A stretch of DNA of 64,000 nt from CAIWHR01 sp963724975 (GTDB taxonomy: Bacteria; Pseudomonadota; Gammaproteobacteria; Burkholderiales; Casimicrobiaceae). The stretch is from assembly GCA_963724975.1 (NCBI GenBank), contig CAVRXB010000005.1, positions 558,001 to 622,000 of the forward strand. Reading direction: 5' to 3'. The notes below the pieces were generated by a model, which saw nothing but the letters and a program-made list of their open reading frames with translations, had not been told where the DNA came from and did no database searches. Numbering within the stretch: the first letter of the stretch is position 1; the number at the start of each line of letters is the position of its first letter. This document shows positions 26,998-36,439 of this stretch, in pieces. A program made the translations under genes and the position numbers.

Positions 26998-28276
26998 ATG
27001 TCCTTGACCCGCTTCCTGCTTGCGGTCGGCTGCGTCATCACGCTGTTGCTTAACGGCTGTGGAAAGTCGTCCAACGAGAGCGCGAACATTCGTGTGCTCA
27101 ATCTGATCTCGGGAGCGAACGGCGTGAACGTGGCGGTAGGCGGGGTGTCGGTCCTTTCGAACGGATCGTTCGAGTCGCTGAGCGGATTCACCAGCGTCGG
27201 AAGCGGAAATCAGGAGTTCAAGGTGACCATTGCCGGAAGCGCCGGCAACCTGGTCGATACGATTTACAGCATAGGCGGCACCGACTACTCCTACATCACC
27301 AACGGGACGCCTGGCGCGGCGACCGCCGTGCTGATCGGCGACTCGTACACTTCACCCGGCGGCGGCAATGTTGCGGTCCGTGCGCTCAATTTCTCCCTCG
27401 TCGCCCCCTTCATCGATCTCTACGTGACGCAACCCGGTGCGGATATCTCCGCCGTAACGCCGACTCTCTCTGGCGCCAGCTACGGCGTCGTCACCGTGTT
27501 TGTGAACACGACGGCGGGCGACCTCGAGCTACGGATCACCAGCGCCGGAAGCAAGGACGTGATCTACGATGCGCCAGTCACGCTTGTCCCAGGCAGCGGC
27601 CAGACGTTCGTCGCGTACGGCAGAGGCAGCAGCAAGCTTGTCAACGTGGCCCTGCTCACTTCCAACGGCTCCGGCGCCATCGTCAACAACCAGCTTGCCC
27701 AATTCAAGGTCGCAAACGGAACGGGAGCTCCAGCGCCGCTCAACGTGCTGGTCGACGGCGCTCCGGCGGTGTCGAATCTTGCATTCGCCTCCGTCGCTCC
27801 CTACCAGACGCTGTCCTCCGGTGTTCGCCAGATCACGGTCGAATCGTCCGCCACCCCCGGCGCCACGTTGCTGTCGATCGCGCCCAACTTCGTTCCCGCC
27901 ACCGACACGTCGATCGCGCTGTCCGGCGCCGCCGGGTCGCTTGCCGCGCTCGTGCTGGCAGATTCGAATCCGATCGTGGCGCCGCGGGCGTGCGCAGCTG
28001 CGCGTCGTCAACGTGTCGCCCGATTTCGCTGCCGTCGACGTGTACGCGAATTTCGGCAAGTTGGCGTCCGGCCTCGCCGCCAATTCGGCGTCGGCCTACA
28101 CATTCGTCGACGCAGCGCCAGTCGGCACCTCTTATCAGATCGACTTCAACAATGCGGGGACCACCAGCGCCGTGTTGAGCGTGCCCGGCCTCGTCCTTGC
28201 GAGCAACCACGTCTACACCGTGTATCTTCTCGGGTCGGGTCCGACGCTTTCGGGCGTGCTCACCCAGGACCGTTGA
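26998..28276 (+). pseudogene. DUF4397 lipoprotein, one +1 frameshift
   Basis: Lipoprotein signal MSLTRFLLAVGCVITLLLNGC, then two DUF4397 domains (IRVLNLISGANGVNVAVGG and, after the shift, RVVNVSPDFAAVDVYANFG). DUF4397 domains are beta-sandwich, surface-type modules of unknown role. The frame breaks near 27986-27988 (run of three G). Dropping one base gives about 425 continuous residues ending LSGVLTQDR. A second, similar gene follows after 38 bases. Both lie between pgk and a secreted esterase, an insertion in the usual glycolytic order. Either the base is a sequence error or the gene is decaying. Confidence 0.85.
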
Positions 28277-28314
28277 ACACGGCCGGCCGTTCGCGATTTT
28301 CCGGAGAATATTCC

Positions 28315-29612
28315 ATGCGTCAGCTTCGCGCCTTGTTCGTTCCCGTCTGTCTTGCCGTCTTGGCGCTCGCGGGCTGCGGGCTCAATCCAAGCGGCAAGGG
28401 CACGGGGACGACCCTGCGAGTGGCCAATCTTATCCCCGGTTCGACGTCGGTCAGCGTAACGGTCGAGCGGAACTCCCTTCATGTCCGGCTCGCCGTTCGA
28501 GACGATCACGCCTTACCAGGACATTCCCGCAGGCGCGTACACGCTCGACGTGAATATCGCGGGCGCGACCAATCCGGTTTTCACGCAAGCGGAAACGTTG
28601 GTCAACGTCTCCGCCTACACGTTCGCCGCATTCGGAGCGACGTCGACCGTCAATGGCTTTCTGCTGAACGACACGTTGTTCATCAACGTCCCCACCAACA
28701 ACTTCGCCTTGCGCCTCGCCAACGCTTCCACCACCGCGGGTGGCATCGACATTTATTTGACGCGCGCCCGGTGCGGACATCAGTACGGCGGCACCGTTTA
28801 TTGCGGGTATTTTCTATGCAACCAGCAGCACCTTCATCAACGTCCCGCTCGGGAATTATCAGCTGCGCCTGACGCGCGCGGGAACGAAGCAAGTCATTTT
28901 CGACGCCCCCATGCCCAGCGTCGCTGAGCTATCCGGTCAAACGGTGCTCGCCTACAGCCGCGGCAGCGGGCAGCTCGTCAACGTCGCCCTGCTCACCACC
29001 GGCGGCGCTGCAACGATCATCAACAACCGGCTCGCACAGTTCAGAGCGATCAATGCGTCGTCGGTTGCATCTGCACTCAATCTGTTCGTCGACGGCGATC
29101 TCACGCTCGCCAATATTCCGTATACCGGCTTCTCGAACTATCAGGCGGTAGACGCCGGCACGCGCACGATCACGGTTGAGGCGACAGCGACGCCCGGCGC
29201 AACGCTGCTGTCAACCTCGCCGACACTGACGCCCGCGACCGACACTTCCATCGCCCTCTATGGCAGCGCAGGCTCACTCGGTGCGCTGGTGCTGGCCGAT
29301 GCGAACGTGTCGACATTCTCCGCGAGGGCACAGGTCCGCTTCGTCAACGTCTCGCCGGATCTCGCGTCGATCGACGTCTACGGCAACGGGACGCTCGCCG
29401 TGTCTGGACTCCTGCAGAATTCGGCATCGGGCTACGCGCTGCTCGATGCCGTCGCGGGCGGAACGTCGTACCGGTTCGACTTCGATCCGTCGGGGAGCAC
29501 GACTCCCGCTCTCACATTGCCGGCAGTGACGCTTGTTGCAGGCAATGTATATACGATCTATGTCATGGGGCCCGCGTCCGCGCTGCGCGGCATCGTAGTG
29601 CAGGACTTTTAG
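28315..29612 (+). pseudogene. DUF4397 lipoprotein, two +1 frameshifts
   Basis: Paralog of the preceding gene: lipobox signal MRQLRALFVPVCLAVLALAGC, then TLRVANLIPGSTSVSVTV. The frame shifts near 28461-28470 (to GTPFMSGSPFETITPYQDIP) and again at about 28766 (to PGADISTAAPFIAGIFYATS). It then continues through VNVALLTTGGAATIINNRLAQF and FVNVSPDLASIDVYGNG to the end. Each break is one extra base, and the corrected chain is about 431 residues. Downstream of each break the protein is well conserved against its neighbour, so decay, if real, is very recent. Confidence 0.85.
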
Positions 29613-29651
29613 GACGGCAGGCCGGCGTCTACCTGAGAAACGGACACCCGA

Positions 29652-30848
29652 TCATTTGGCGAGAAACGCCCGGATCGCGTCGCCCTGCTTCGCGACGTTG
29701 AACACGCCTTCGAGGTGCCCGCCGTCACCCTCGATCACGACGACTTCCGCCACGCCTCCCTGCGCGCGATAGCGCTCCGCCGCGCGGCGTGATAACTCGG
29801 GCGGAAAGATCGCGTCCGACGATGCTGGTACGAACAGGATCTTCGCCTTCATCCCCTTGACCTCGTCATCGGTCAGCCGATAGATCTGGTTCGCCTTCGC
29901 CGTGTACAGCATCGAGTTCGCGTCGGCGGTCTTCGAGCGGGCGAGCCCCGTCTTCATCAGCGTGTCCTCGATCGCGAACAGGTTTCCCATCGCAGCTGCA
30001 GGATCCTTTGCCGCGTCGGCCGGCTTGTAACCAAAGGTCTTGTCGGCCCATCCGGGCGCGCGCGTCGTGATTGTGATGATCTTGAGCGCGTTTGCCACAC
30101 CGTCCAGCGGCTCGTCGCGGCCGTAGTAATCGCCGTTGTTCCACTTTGGATCGAGCCGGATCGGCGTCATCCACACGTCGAGCATCTCGATGACGTAGGG
30201 TGAAATATCGAAACCGGGCCCGATGACGTGAACAACTCGCGGCACGAAGTCGGGATAGGCCGCGGCCCACTCCATCGCCTGGATCGAGCCTCCCGAGGCG
30301 CCGGCAACTGCATGCAGTCTCTTCACGCCGAGGCTATCCACCAGCGCCTTGTGAACGCGCACGGTGTCGCGGAAAGAAACCACCGGGAACGCCATGCCAA
30401 AGGGCTTTCCCGTCTCGGGGTTGACGGTCGACGGCCCGGTTGTCGCGACGTTCGGATCCTTTGTGTTTAGATTCGTCAGGGCGTCGGCGCTGATGACGAA
30501 GTACTTGTCGGTGTCGATCGGCCGTCCCGCCCCGATGATCGGGTCCCAGTAGCCAGGCGCCGCGTCCGTCGGCGCGTACTTGCCCGCGGCGTGCGAAGTG
30601 CTCGTGAAAAAATGCGGAACGAAGATGGCGTTGTCGCCGGCGGCGTTGAGCTTGCCGTAGGTCTCGTAACCGACGCGGACATCCTTGATGGTCTTGCCAC
30701 CCGTTGTCGTGTACGAGGGCAGCGTGAACACCTTTTTCTCGACCGGGCCGTCATAAGCATGGCCGGACGGCGGCATGAACAGCGCGCCGGCCGCGATTGC
30801 AAGCATCGCGTGGCGCACCAGATCCGCGCGTGAAATTGAAATCAGCAT
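29652..30848 (-). CDS. exported MetX-like alpha/beta hydrolase (E22 family esterase)
   Basis: 398 residues with a signal peptide (about residues 1-31, ending PPSGHA). The fold resembles homoserine O-acetyltransferase: VRVGYETYGKLNA, the nucleophile in VAGASGGSIQAMEWA, Asp in PASSDAIFPPE and His in GDGGHLEGVF. True MetX enzymes are cytoplasmic and carry GGSMGG at the nucleophile, so an exported protein with GASGGS is better placed with MetX-like esterases. Substrate unknown. It lies between the DUF4397 genes and pyk on the opposite strand. Confidence 0.82.
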   Translation of the reverse strand: MLISISRADLVRHAMLAIAAGALFMPPSGHAYDGPVEKKVFTLPSYTTTGGKTIKDVRVGYETYGKLNAAGDNAIFVPHFFTSTSHAAGKYAPTDAAPGYWDPIIGAGRPIDTDKYFVISADALTNLNTKDPNVATTGPSTVNPETGKPFGMAFPVVSFRDTVRVHKALVDSLGVKRLHAVAGASGGSIQAMEWAAAYPDFVPRVVHVIGPGFDISPYVIEMLDVWMTPIRLDPKWNNGDYYGRDEPLDGVANALKIITITTRAPGWADKTFGYKPADAAKDPAAAMGNLFAIEDTLMKTGLARSKTADANSMLYTAKANQIYRLTDDEVKGMKAKILFVPASSDAIFPPELSRRAAERYRAQGGVAEVVVIEGDGGHLEGVFNVAKQGDAIRAFLAK

Positions 30849-30977
30849 AGAAGTCCTCCGTTATGGAACAGCCGACAAGCGCTCCGGCCCGCGCGCATTC
30901 TATACGCCCTGGCATTTCGTCGTGCCGCGAAATGGCATACCATCGACGCCGGTTCAAGCATCTTCCCCAAGGTTTCC

Positions 30978-32405
30978 ATGCCCCGCGCTACCAAAATAGT
31001 TGCAACGCTCGGCCCCGCCTGCAGCGAGCCTGAGACGCTTACACGCCTGCTTGCCGCGGGTGTCGACGTCGTCCGCATGAACTTCTCACACGGCAAGGGC
31101 GCCGATCATGTCGAGCGTGCGCGGAACGTGCGCGATGCGGCGCATAAGCTCGGCCGCGAAATCGCCATCATGGCGGACCTGCAAGGACCGAAAATCCGCG
31201 TCGGCAAGTTCGCCGGCGGCAAGGTCCAGTTGGAGCCCGGGCAACGCTTCGTCCTCGATGCCGAATCGAAGGTCGGCGATACGACGCAAGTGGGCCTCGA
31301 CTACAAGGAACTCCCGCGCGACGTCGCACCCGGCGCCATTCTGCTCCTCAATGACGGTCTCATCAGGCTGGTCGTCGAGGCGGTCGATGGGCCCCGCATC
31401 ATCACGCGCGTCGTGCTGGGCGGGTCGCTGTCCGACAACAAGGGCATCAACCGCCTTGGCGGTGGGCTCACGGCGCCAGCGCTCACCGCAAAGGACATGG
31501 ACGACGTAAAAACGGCGGTCGAGCTCAAGGCCGACTACCTCGCGGTGTCGTTCCCGAAGAGCAAGGAGGACATGTACATGGCGCGCCAGCTGTTGCTCGC
31601 GGCGGGCGGCCAGGCGCAAGTCGTCGCGAAGATCGAGCGCGCCGAGGCCATCAGCGCGCTGGCGGAAATCATCGATTCATCCGATGGCATCATGGTCGCG
31701 CGGGGCGACCTCGCCGTCGAGGTGGGCACCGCCGCCGTTCCCGGCCTGCAGAAGCGGATGATCCGCATGGCGCGCGAGCGCAACAAGCTGACCATCACCG
31801 CAACGCAGATGATGGAATCGATGATCCAGAACCCGGTGCCGACGCGCGCCGAGGTTTCCGACGTCGCCAACGCCGTGCTCGACGGCACCGACGCCGTCAT
31901 GCTGTCGGCCGAAACTGCCACCGGCAAGTACCCGGTAGAGACCGTCGAGACGATGGCGCAGATCTGCGTCGAAGCCGAGAAGTCGACGCCCGTCGAACTC
32001 GATCGCGATTTCCTCGACCGAACTTTCACGCGTATCGACCAGTCGATCGCGATGGCGACGCTCTTCACCGCGTTCCACTTGAAAGTGAAAGCGATCGCCT
32101 CGCTCACCGATTCTGGATCGACTGCGCTATGGATGTCGCGCCACGACTGCGGCTGCCCGATCTTCGCGCTTACGCCGAAGGTTGCAACACAGCGCAAGAT
32201 GGCGCTGTATCGCAACGTAAGCTCGCTTTTCCTCGAACAAAGCATCGACCGCGACCAGGTGCTGCGCGCGGTTGAAGACCTGCTGCTGGAAAAAGGACTC
32301 GCGCAGCGCGGCGATCTCGTCGTGCTTACCATCGGCGAGCCGATGGGGAAATCCGGCGGCACCAACACGATGAAAATCGTCAAGGTCGGTGAACACCGAT
32401 CCTGA
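30978..32405 (+). CDS. pyk: pyruvate kinase
   Basis: Last step of glycolysis: phosphoenolpyruvate and ADP to pyruvate and ATP. 475 residues. The opening ATKIVATLGPACSEPETL, VRMNFSHG, MADLQGPKIRVG, the active-site region VVAKIERAEAISALAEI, and MVARGDLAVEVG and TATQMMESMI are in order. It ends MKIVKVGEHRS. Its final eleven codons are repeated after a short element (see 32373-32503). Confidence 0.97.
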   Translation: MPRATKIVATLGPACSEPETLTRLLAAGVDVVRMNFSHGKGADHVERARNVRDAAHKLGREIAIMADLQGPKIRVGKFAGGKVQLEPGQRFVLDAESKVGDTTQVGLDYKELPRDVAPGAILLLNDGLIRLVVEAVDGPRIITRVVLGGSLSDNKGINRLGGGLTAPALTAKDMDDVKTAVELKADYLAVSFPKSKEDMYMARQLLLAAGGQAQVVAKIERAEAISALAEIIDSSDGIMVARGDLAVEVGTAAVPGLQKRMIRMARERNKLTITATQMMESMIQNPVPTRAEVSDVANAVLDGTDAVMLSAETATGKYPVETVETMAQICVEAEKSTPVELDRDFLDRTFTRIDQSIAMATLFTAFHLKVKAIASLTDSGSTALWMSRHDCGCPIFALTPKVATQRKMALYRNVSSLFLEQSIDRDQVLRAVEDLLLEKGLAQRGDLVVLTIGEPMGKSGGTNTMKIVKVGEHRS

Positions 32406-32503
32406 CGATTTCGGTGCAGGCTAACGTGAGCGCAGCGAATGTTAAGCTCGCCCGGCGAGCGGCCGGAGCCAAGATAGTGAAAGTCGGCGAGCACCGCGCG
32501 TAA
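32373..32503 (+). repeat. pyk 3'-end duplication flanking a hairpin element
   Basis: The last codons of pyk (32373-32405, KIVKVGEHRS stop) are repeated at 32471-32503 as KIVKVGEHRA stop. All but the last amino acid are kept although several bases differ, at third positions. Between them is a 65-base element with GCAGGCTAACGTGAG, GTTAAG, a hairpin GCTCGCC-C-GGCGAGC and GGCCGGAGCC. The same words occur in the element after the LOG gene. Confidence 0.9.
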
Positions 32504-32520
32504 GCGGTCACCTGCAGGCG

Positions 32521-33786
32521 CTAGTAGGACATTCCGGTCACGAACATCGCGACGACGGTCGCGGCCATGGTCCACGTCGCGAGCCAACCCAGCGCCTTCA
32601 GCCGTCGCGTCACCGTGAAGGCACCCATCACTCGGGGGTCGTCGGCGAGCAGCATCGTCACGATCATGATCGGCACCGCAATCACGCCGTTGATCACCGC
32701 GCTCCAGAACAACGCCTTGATCGGATCGATCGGCGTGAAATCGAGCAAGACGCCGCCGAGGGTCGCGACCGCGATGATCGCGTAAAACTCGCGCGCCTCG
32801 AGCAGCTTCAGATCGAGGCCGCTCCTCCACTCGAACGCCTCGGCGACGGCATACCCCGCCGATCCGGCAAGCACCGGCACAGCGAGCAAGCCGGTGCCGA
32901 TGATGCCGAGGCTGAACAGCAGGAAGGTGGCGTCGCCGGCGATGGGCCGCAGCGCTTCCGCGGCTTGCGCAGAGGTCCGGATGTCGTGGATCCCCGCCGC
33001 ATGGAGCGTCGCCGCGGCGCTGACGATGATGCAAAGCGCAATGAGGTTCGAGAAGCCCATGCCAATGTACGTGTCGATCTTGATGCGTCGCAGATGGCGG
33101 CGCGCACCTTCCGGATCTCGCGTGAGCGCGCTCGCTGCGGGATCAGCCGTGAGCTCCTCCACTTCCTGCGCCGCCTGCCAGAAAAGAAGGTACGGGCTGA
33201 TCGTCGTGCCGAACACTGCGACGATTACCGTCAGCGCCTGTCCGGTCAACGTGAGCCGCGGCCAGACGATGCCCGCGATCGCCTCACGCCACGGAACCGC
33301 GATCGTGAAAACGACCGCGGCGTAGGCGAGCAACGCAAGCGTCAGCCATTTGAGAATTCGAACGTAGCGCCGGTAGGGCAGCAACACCTGCAGCACGAGA
33401 CTCACCACGCCAAACATCAGGATGTACAGATGCCTCGAGCCGTCAACGACCAGCGCAAGCGCATCGCCCATCGCGGCAATGTCCGCAGCGACATTGATCG
33501 TGTTGGCGATGACCAGCATCGCGACGATCGCAAGCAAGATCGGCCGCGGGAAATGATTTCGTATGTTCGACGCGAGCCCATGCCCGGTCACGCGGCCCAT
33601 CCGCGCGCTCACCATCTGGATGCCGACCATCAGCGGATAGGTAAGCACGACGGTCCAGCCCATCTGGTAGCCGAACTGCGCGCCGGCCTGCGAATAGGTC
33701 GCGATCCCGCTGGGGTCGTCGTCGGCTGCGCCGGTAATGAGGCCGGGGCCGAGCTGACGCATCAATCGGCGGGTCGGGGTCGTCAT
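32521..33786 (-). CDS. Nramp-related divalent metal transporter
   Basis: A 421-residue inner-membrane transporter with about eleven hydrophobic segments, started at the ATG at 33786 (MTTPTRRLMRQLGPGLITGAADDDPSGIATYSQ); the frame extends to 33927 but would overlap the DUF1223 gene. The order of segments is that of Nramp proton/metal symporters. Two signature sites differ: the helix 1 DPGN motif reads DDPSG (residues 23-27), and the helix 6 MPH motif reads ISPYL in FGTTISPYLLFWQ. It therefore belongs to a divergent branch whose ion may not be Mn or Fe; Mg-selective relatives are known. Confidence 0.82.
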   Translation of the reverse strand: MTTPTRRLMRQLGPGLITGAADDDPSGIATYSQAGAQFGYQMGWTVVLTYPLMVGIQMVSARMGRVTGHGLASNIRNHFPRPILLAIVAMLVIANTINVAADIAAMGDALALVVDGSRHLYILMFGVVSLVLQVLLPYRRYVRILKWLTLALLAYAAVVFTIAVPWREAIAGIVWPRLTLTGQALTVIVAVFGTTISPYLLFWQAAQEVEELTADPAASALTRDPEGARRHLRRIKIDTYIGMGFSNLIALCIIVSAAATLHAAGIHDIRTSAQAAEALRPIAGDATFLLFSLGIIGTGLLAVPVLAGSAGYAVAEAFEWRSGLDLKLLEAREFYAIIAVATLGGVLLDFTPIDPIKALFWSAVINGVIAVPIMIVTMLLADDPRVMGAFTVTRRLKALGWLATWTMAATVVAMFVTGMSY

Positions 33787-33908
33787 GACGAATCGAGTGA
33801 ATGCGCGGCGGCGCGATGCGCCAATCCAACGGACGCCGGAGTGTATACGGAACCGACGGCCTGCGTGCCGTATCTTCGACAGTGAACTTTCGATTGGCGG
33901 CCGTGCGC

Positions 33909-34721
33909 TCAGCGCGCCGGCGAGCAACTCTGCGAAAGTGGCAGCGCGAGAGTTTGCAACACGTCTCCCGTGTCTACGTTCTGAACGAACGCGACGATCG
34001 TCGACGACTTGCCGGATTCTGTCGCCAGCGGCAGGGAAACCGCGCCCGCGCCATCGCCGCCGGGGCCAATCGCAATATCGCCGCGGAGCTCGCGTACGAC
34101 ATGGTCATGCATGAGACGCTTGCCCTTGTTCTCGCCGGCCTTCACGTCGGAAACGAGGCCATCATCGGTCAATGCCACGAATAGAACCGCTCCCTTTCGA
34201 AGTCCGGCGTCCGGCACATGCGCGCTGGCGTTCACATTGACGGCACCGGGACGCGGCACGATTTCGAGCGCGATCTCGGCACGAGCAGGCGCGCGCGCTG
34301 CCGCGACGATTGCCGCGGCGCTGCGCTTTTCGGCATGCCAGTCGCGAAGGTCGCGGCCTTGCAGCAGGACCTGCGGTGTGTACACAAGGTCCGAGCGCGC
34401 CGCGCGCGCCGAATCGTATTGGCGCTTGGTCCACGCCGGCGTAGCGAAACGGTCCTTCCATCCCAGCCGGTCCCAATAGTCGACGTGAAACGCGAGCGCG
34501 ACCGCGCCGCCGCCTGCGTCAACCGGCGCGAACGTCGAGGACAGCCAACGATCCGCCGGCGGGCAGCTGTCGCAGCCTTCGGATGTATAAAGCTCGACCA
34601 GCGGGACCGTCTGTCGGCCACTCTGCGCCTTGCATGCGGAAACGGCGCCCGCGGCCGGTGCAGCAATGAGAATCATGGCAGCGAGTGCCGCCAAACTACG
34701 GGAGGCCAATGCAGATGTCAT
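33909..34721 (-). CDS. DUF1223 thioredoxin-fold exported protein
   Basis: 270 residues with a signal peptide ending near residue 26 (ALAAMILIAAPAAGA). A thioredoxin-like start LVELYTSEGCDSCPPADRWL has a CxxC pair, and HVDYWDRLGWKDRFATPAWTKRQ is the DUF1223 hallmark. The family is periplasmic or secreted, and its redox partner is unknown. It is probably monocistronic and divergent from the YeaQ-type gene. Confidence 0.9.
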   Translation of the reverse strand: MTSALASRSLAALAAMILIAAPAAGAVSACKAQSGRQTVPLVELYTSEGCDSCPPADRWLSSTFAPVDAGGGAVALAFHVDYWDRLGWKDRFATPAWTKRQYDSARAARSDLVYTPQVLLQGRDLRDWHAEKRSAAAIVAAARAPARAEIALEIVPRPGAVNVNASAHVPDAGLRKGAVLFVALTDDGLVSDVKAGENKGKRLMHDHVVRELRGDIAIGPGGDGAGAVSLPLATESGKSSTIVAFVQNVDTGDVLQTLALPLSQSCSPAR

Positions 34722-34861
34722 GACAATCTCGTTCCTGCTCGGTCGGCAACGCCCTTCTCTTCCTTACGCCAGGTCTGTGCTAGGATCGATCGCGCAGCAC
34801 GACCTCAACGCATGCGCCGCGTGCGGCCTTCAAGCCCGCGACCCCCTTTGGAGGACACCTA

Positions 34862-35119
34862 ATGGGCATCATCAGCATCATCGGGATCATCATCGTCGGC
34901 TTCCTCGTTGGAGTGCTCGCGCGATTTTTCTATCCGGGCGTTGTGGAAATGGGCTTCATCCTGACGACCGTCCTTGGCATCGCCGGCTCGTTCCTCGGCG
35001 GACTCCTCAGCAGCATTATTTTCCGATCGAAGGATGGCAACTTCCATCCCGCCGGCTGGTTCATGTCGATCATTGGCGCGCTCATCCTGATCTGGGCCTA
35101 TATTAACTTCCTCAAGTGA
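34862..35119 (+). CDS. GlsB/YeaQ/YmgE family stress membrane protein
   Basis: An 85-residue protein with three hydrophobic segments. GIISIIGIIIVGFLVGVLARF, ILTTVLGIAGSFLGGLL and SIIGALILIWAYINFLK match the transglycosylase-associated (Tag) family of small stress-response inner-membrane proteins. No enzymatic function is established. It has an AGGACACC-type ribosome site upstream and stands alone before pcaF. Confidence 0.9.
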   Translation: MGIISIIGIIIVGFLVGVLARFFYPGVVEMGFILTTVLGIAGSFLGGLLSSIIFRSKDGNFHPAGWFMSIIGALILIWAYINFLK

Positions 35120-35231
35120 CCCTGGCGGGAAGGACCCGCCCCACGCGTCGGTCGACCGCCGTCCATGATCGATAAGACCGTCGCCAGCGCCGCCGCGGCC
35201 GTGCAATCAGGCTCGACCTGACGGAGGCACC

Positions 35232-36434
35232 ATGCCGTACGCCTTTCTCTGCGACGCCATCCGCACGCCGATCGGCCGCTATGGCGGCGCGCTTGCATCC
35301 GTCCGCACCGACGATCTGGCCGCCATACCGATCCGCGCGCTCGTCGACCGCAATCCGGCGGTGGATTGGAAGGCGGTCGACGACGTCGTCTACGGCTGCG
35401 CGAATCAGGCGGGCGAGGACAACCGCAACGTGGGCCGAATGGCGGCCTTGCTCGCCGGACTGCCGGTCGACGTGCCCGGCACAACCGTGAACCGGCTGTG
35501 CGGCTCCAGCATGGACGCGGTCGCGATCGCAGCGCGCTCGATCAAGTCCGGCGAGCAGTCTCTGGTCATCGCCGGCGGTGTTGAGAGCATGTCGCGTGCG
35601 CCGTTCGTGCTCGCCAAGGCCGAGAGCGCGTTTTCGCGGGCCGCGAAGATCGAGGACACGACTATCGGCTGGCGCTTCGTCAATCCGCTGACGAAGGCGC
35701 AGTACGGGATCGACTCGATGCCGGAGACCGCCGAGAACGTTGCTGCCGAATTTCACATCGCGCGCGCCGATCAGGATGCGTTCGCGCTGCGCAGCCAGCA
35801 AAGGGCGCTCGCGGCGATCGCCGCCGGCCGCCTTGCGGAGGAGATCGTCGCAGTCACGGTTCCGTCGAAGAAGGGCGAACCAACCGTCGTGTCGCGCGAC
35901 GAGCATCCCCGCGAAACGACACTCGATGCACTGGCGAGGCTCAAGGGCGTCGTGCGCGCCGATGGGACCGTCACCGCCGGCAACGCATCGGGCGTCAACG
36001 ACGGCGCCTGCGCGGTAATCGTCGCATCGGAAGACGCGGCGAAACGCCATCGACTCACGCCGCGGGCGCGCATCGTCGCCGCTGCGGTAGCCGGCGTCGC
36101 GCCGCGCATCATGGGCTTCGGCCCGTCGCCCGCGATGCGCAAGGTGCTGAGCCTCGCCGGCCTGAAGCTCGCCGACATGGCTCTCATTGAATTAAACGAG
36201 GCGTTTGCCGCGCAAGCGCTCGCCGTCACGCGCGACCACGGGCTCGCCGACGACGACCCGCGCGTCAACCCGAACGGCGGCGCGATCGCACTCGGGCATC
36301 CGCTTGGGGCAAGCGGCGCGCGGCTCGTGACGACGGCGATGTACCACTTGCACCGGTCGGGTGGCCGTTACGCGTTGTGCACGATGTGCATCGGTGTAGG
36401 TCAGGGCATCGCGATGATCATCGAGCGCGTGTAG
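35232..36434 (+). CDS. pcaF: 3-oxoadipyl-CoA thiolase
   Basis: Final step of the beta-ketoadipate pathway: 3-oxoadipyl-CoA to succinyl-CoA and acetyl-CoA. 400 residues, a typical thiolase. The first catalytic cysteine is in VNRLCGSSMDAV, the His in NPNGGAIALGHPLGASG, and the second cysteine in CTMCIGVGQG. Opening YAFLCDAIRTPIGRYGGALASVRTDDLAAIP matches PcaF/PaaJ rather than general acetoacetyl-CoA thiolases. Location beside pobA supports an aromatic role, but a phenylacetate thiolase (paaJ) is possible. Confidence 0.88.
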   Translation: MPYAFLCDAIRTPIGRYGGALASVRTDDLAAIPIRALVDRNPAVDWKAVDDVVYGCANQAGEDNRNVGRMAALLAGLPVDVPGTTVNRLCGSSMDAVAIAARSIKSGEQSLVIAGGVESMSRAPFVLAKAESAFSRAAKIEDTTIGWRFVNPLTKAQYGIDSMPETAENVAAEFHIARADQDAFALRSQQRALAAIAAGRLAEEIVAVTVPSKKGEPTVVSRDEHPRETTLDALARLKGVVRADGTVTAGNASGVNDGACAVIVASEDAAKRHRLTPRARIVAAAVAGVAPRIMGFGPSPAMRKVLSLAGLKLADMALIELNEAFAAQALAVTRDHGLADDDPRVNPNGGAIALGHPLGASGARLVTTAMYHLHRSGGRYALCTMCIGVGQGIAMIIERV

Positions 36435-36439
36435 TGAAG

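Noticed and set aside
27986..28766. Programmed frameshifting in the DUF4397 genes
   Set aside because: No slippery heptamer, stimulatory structure or shared motif is visible at the three sites; random extra bases fit better.
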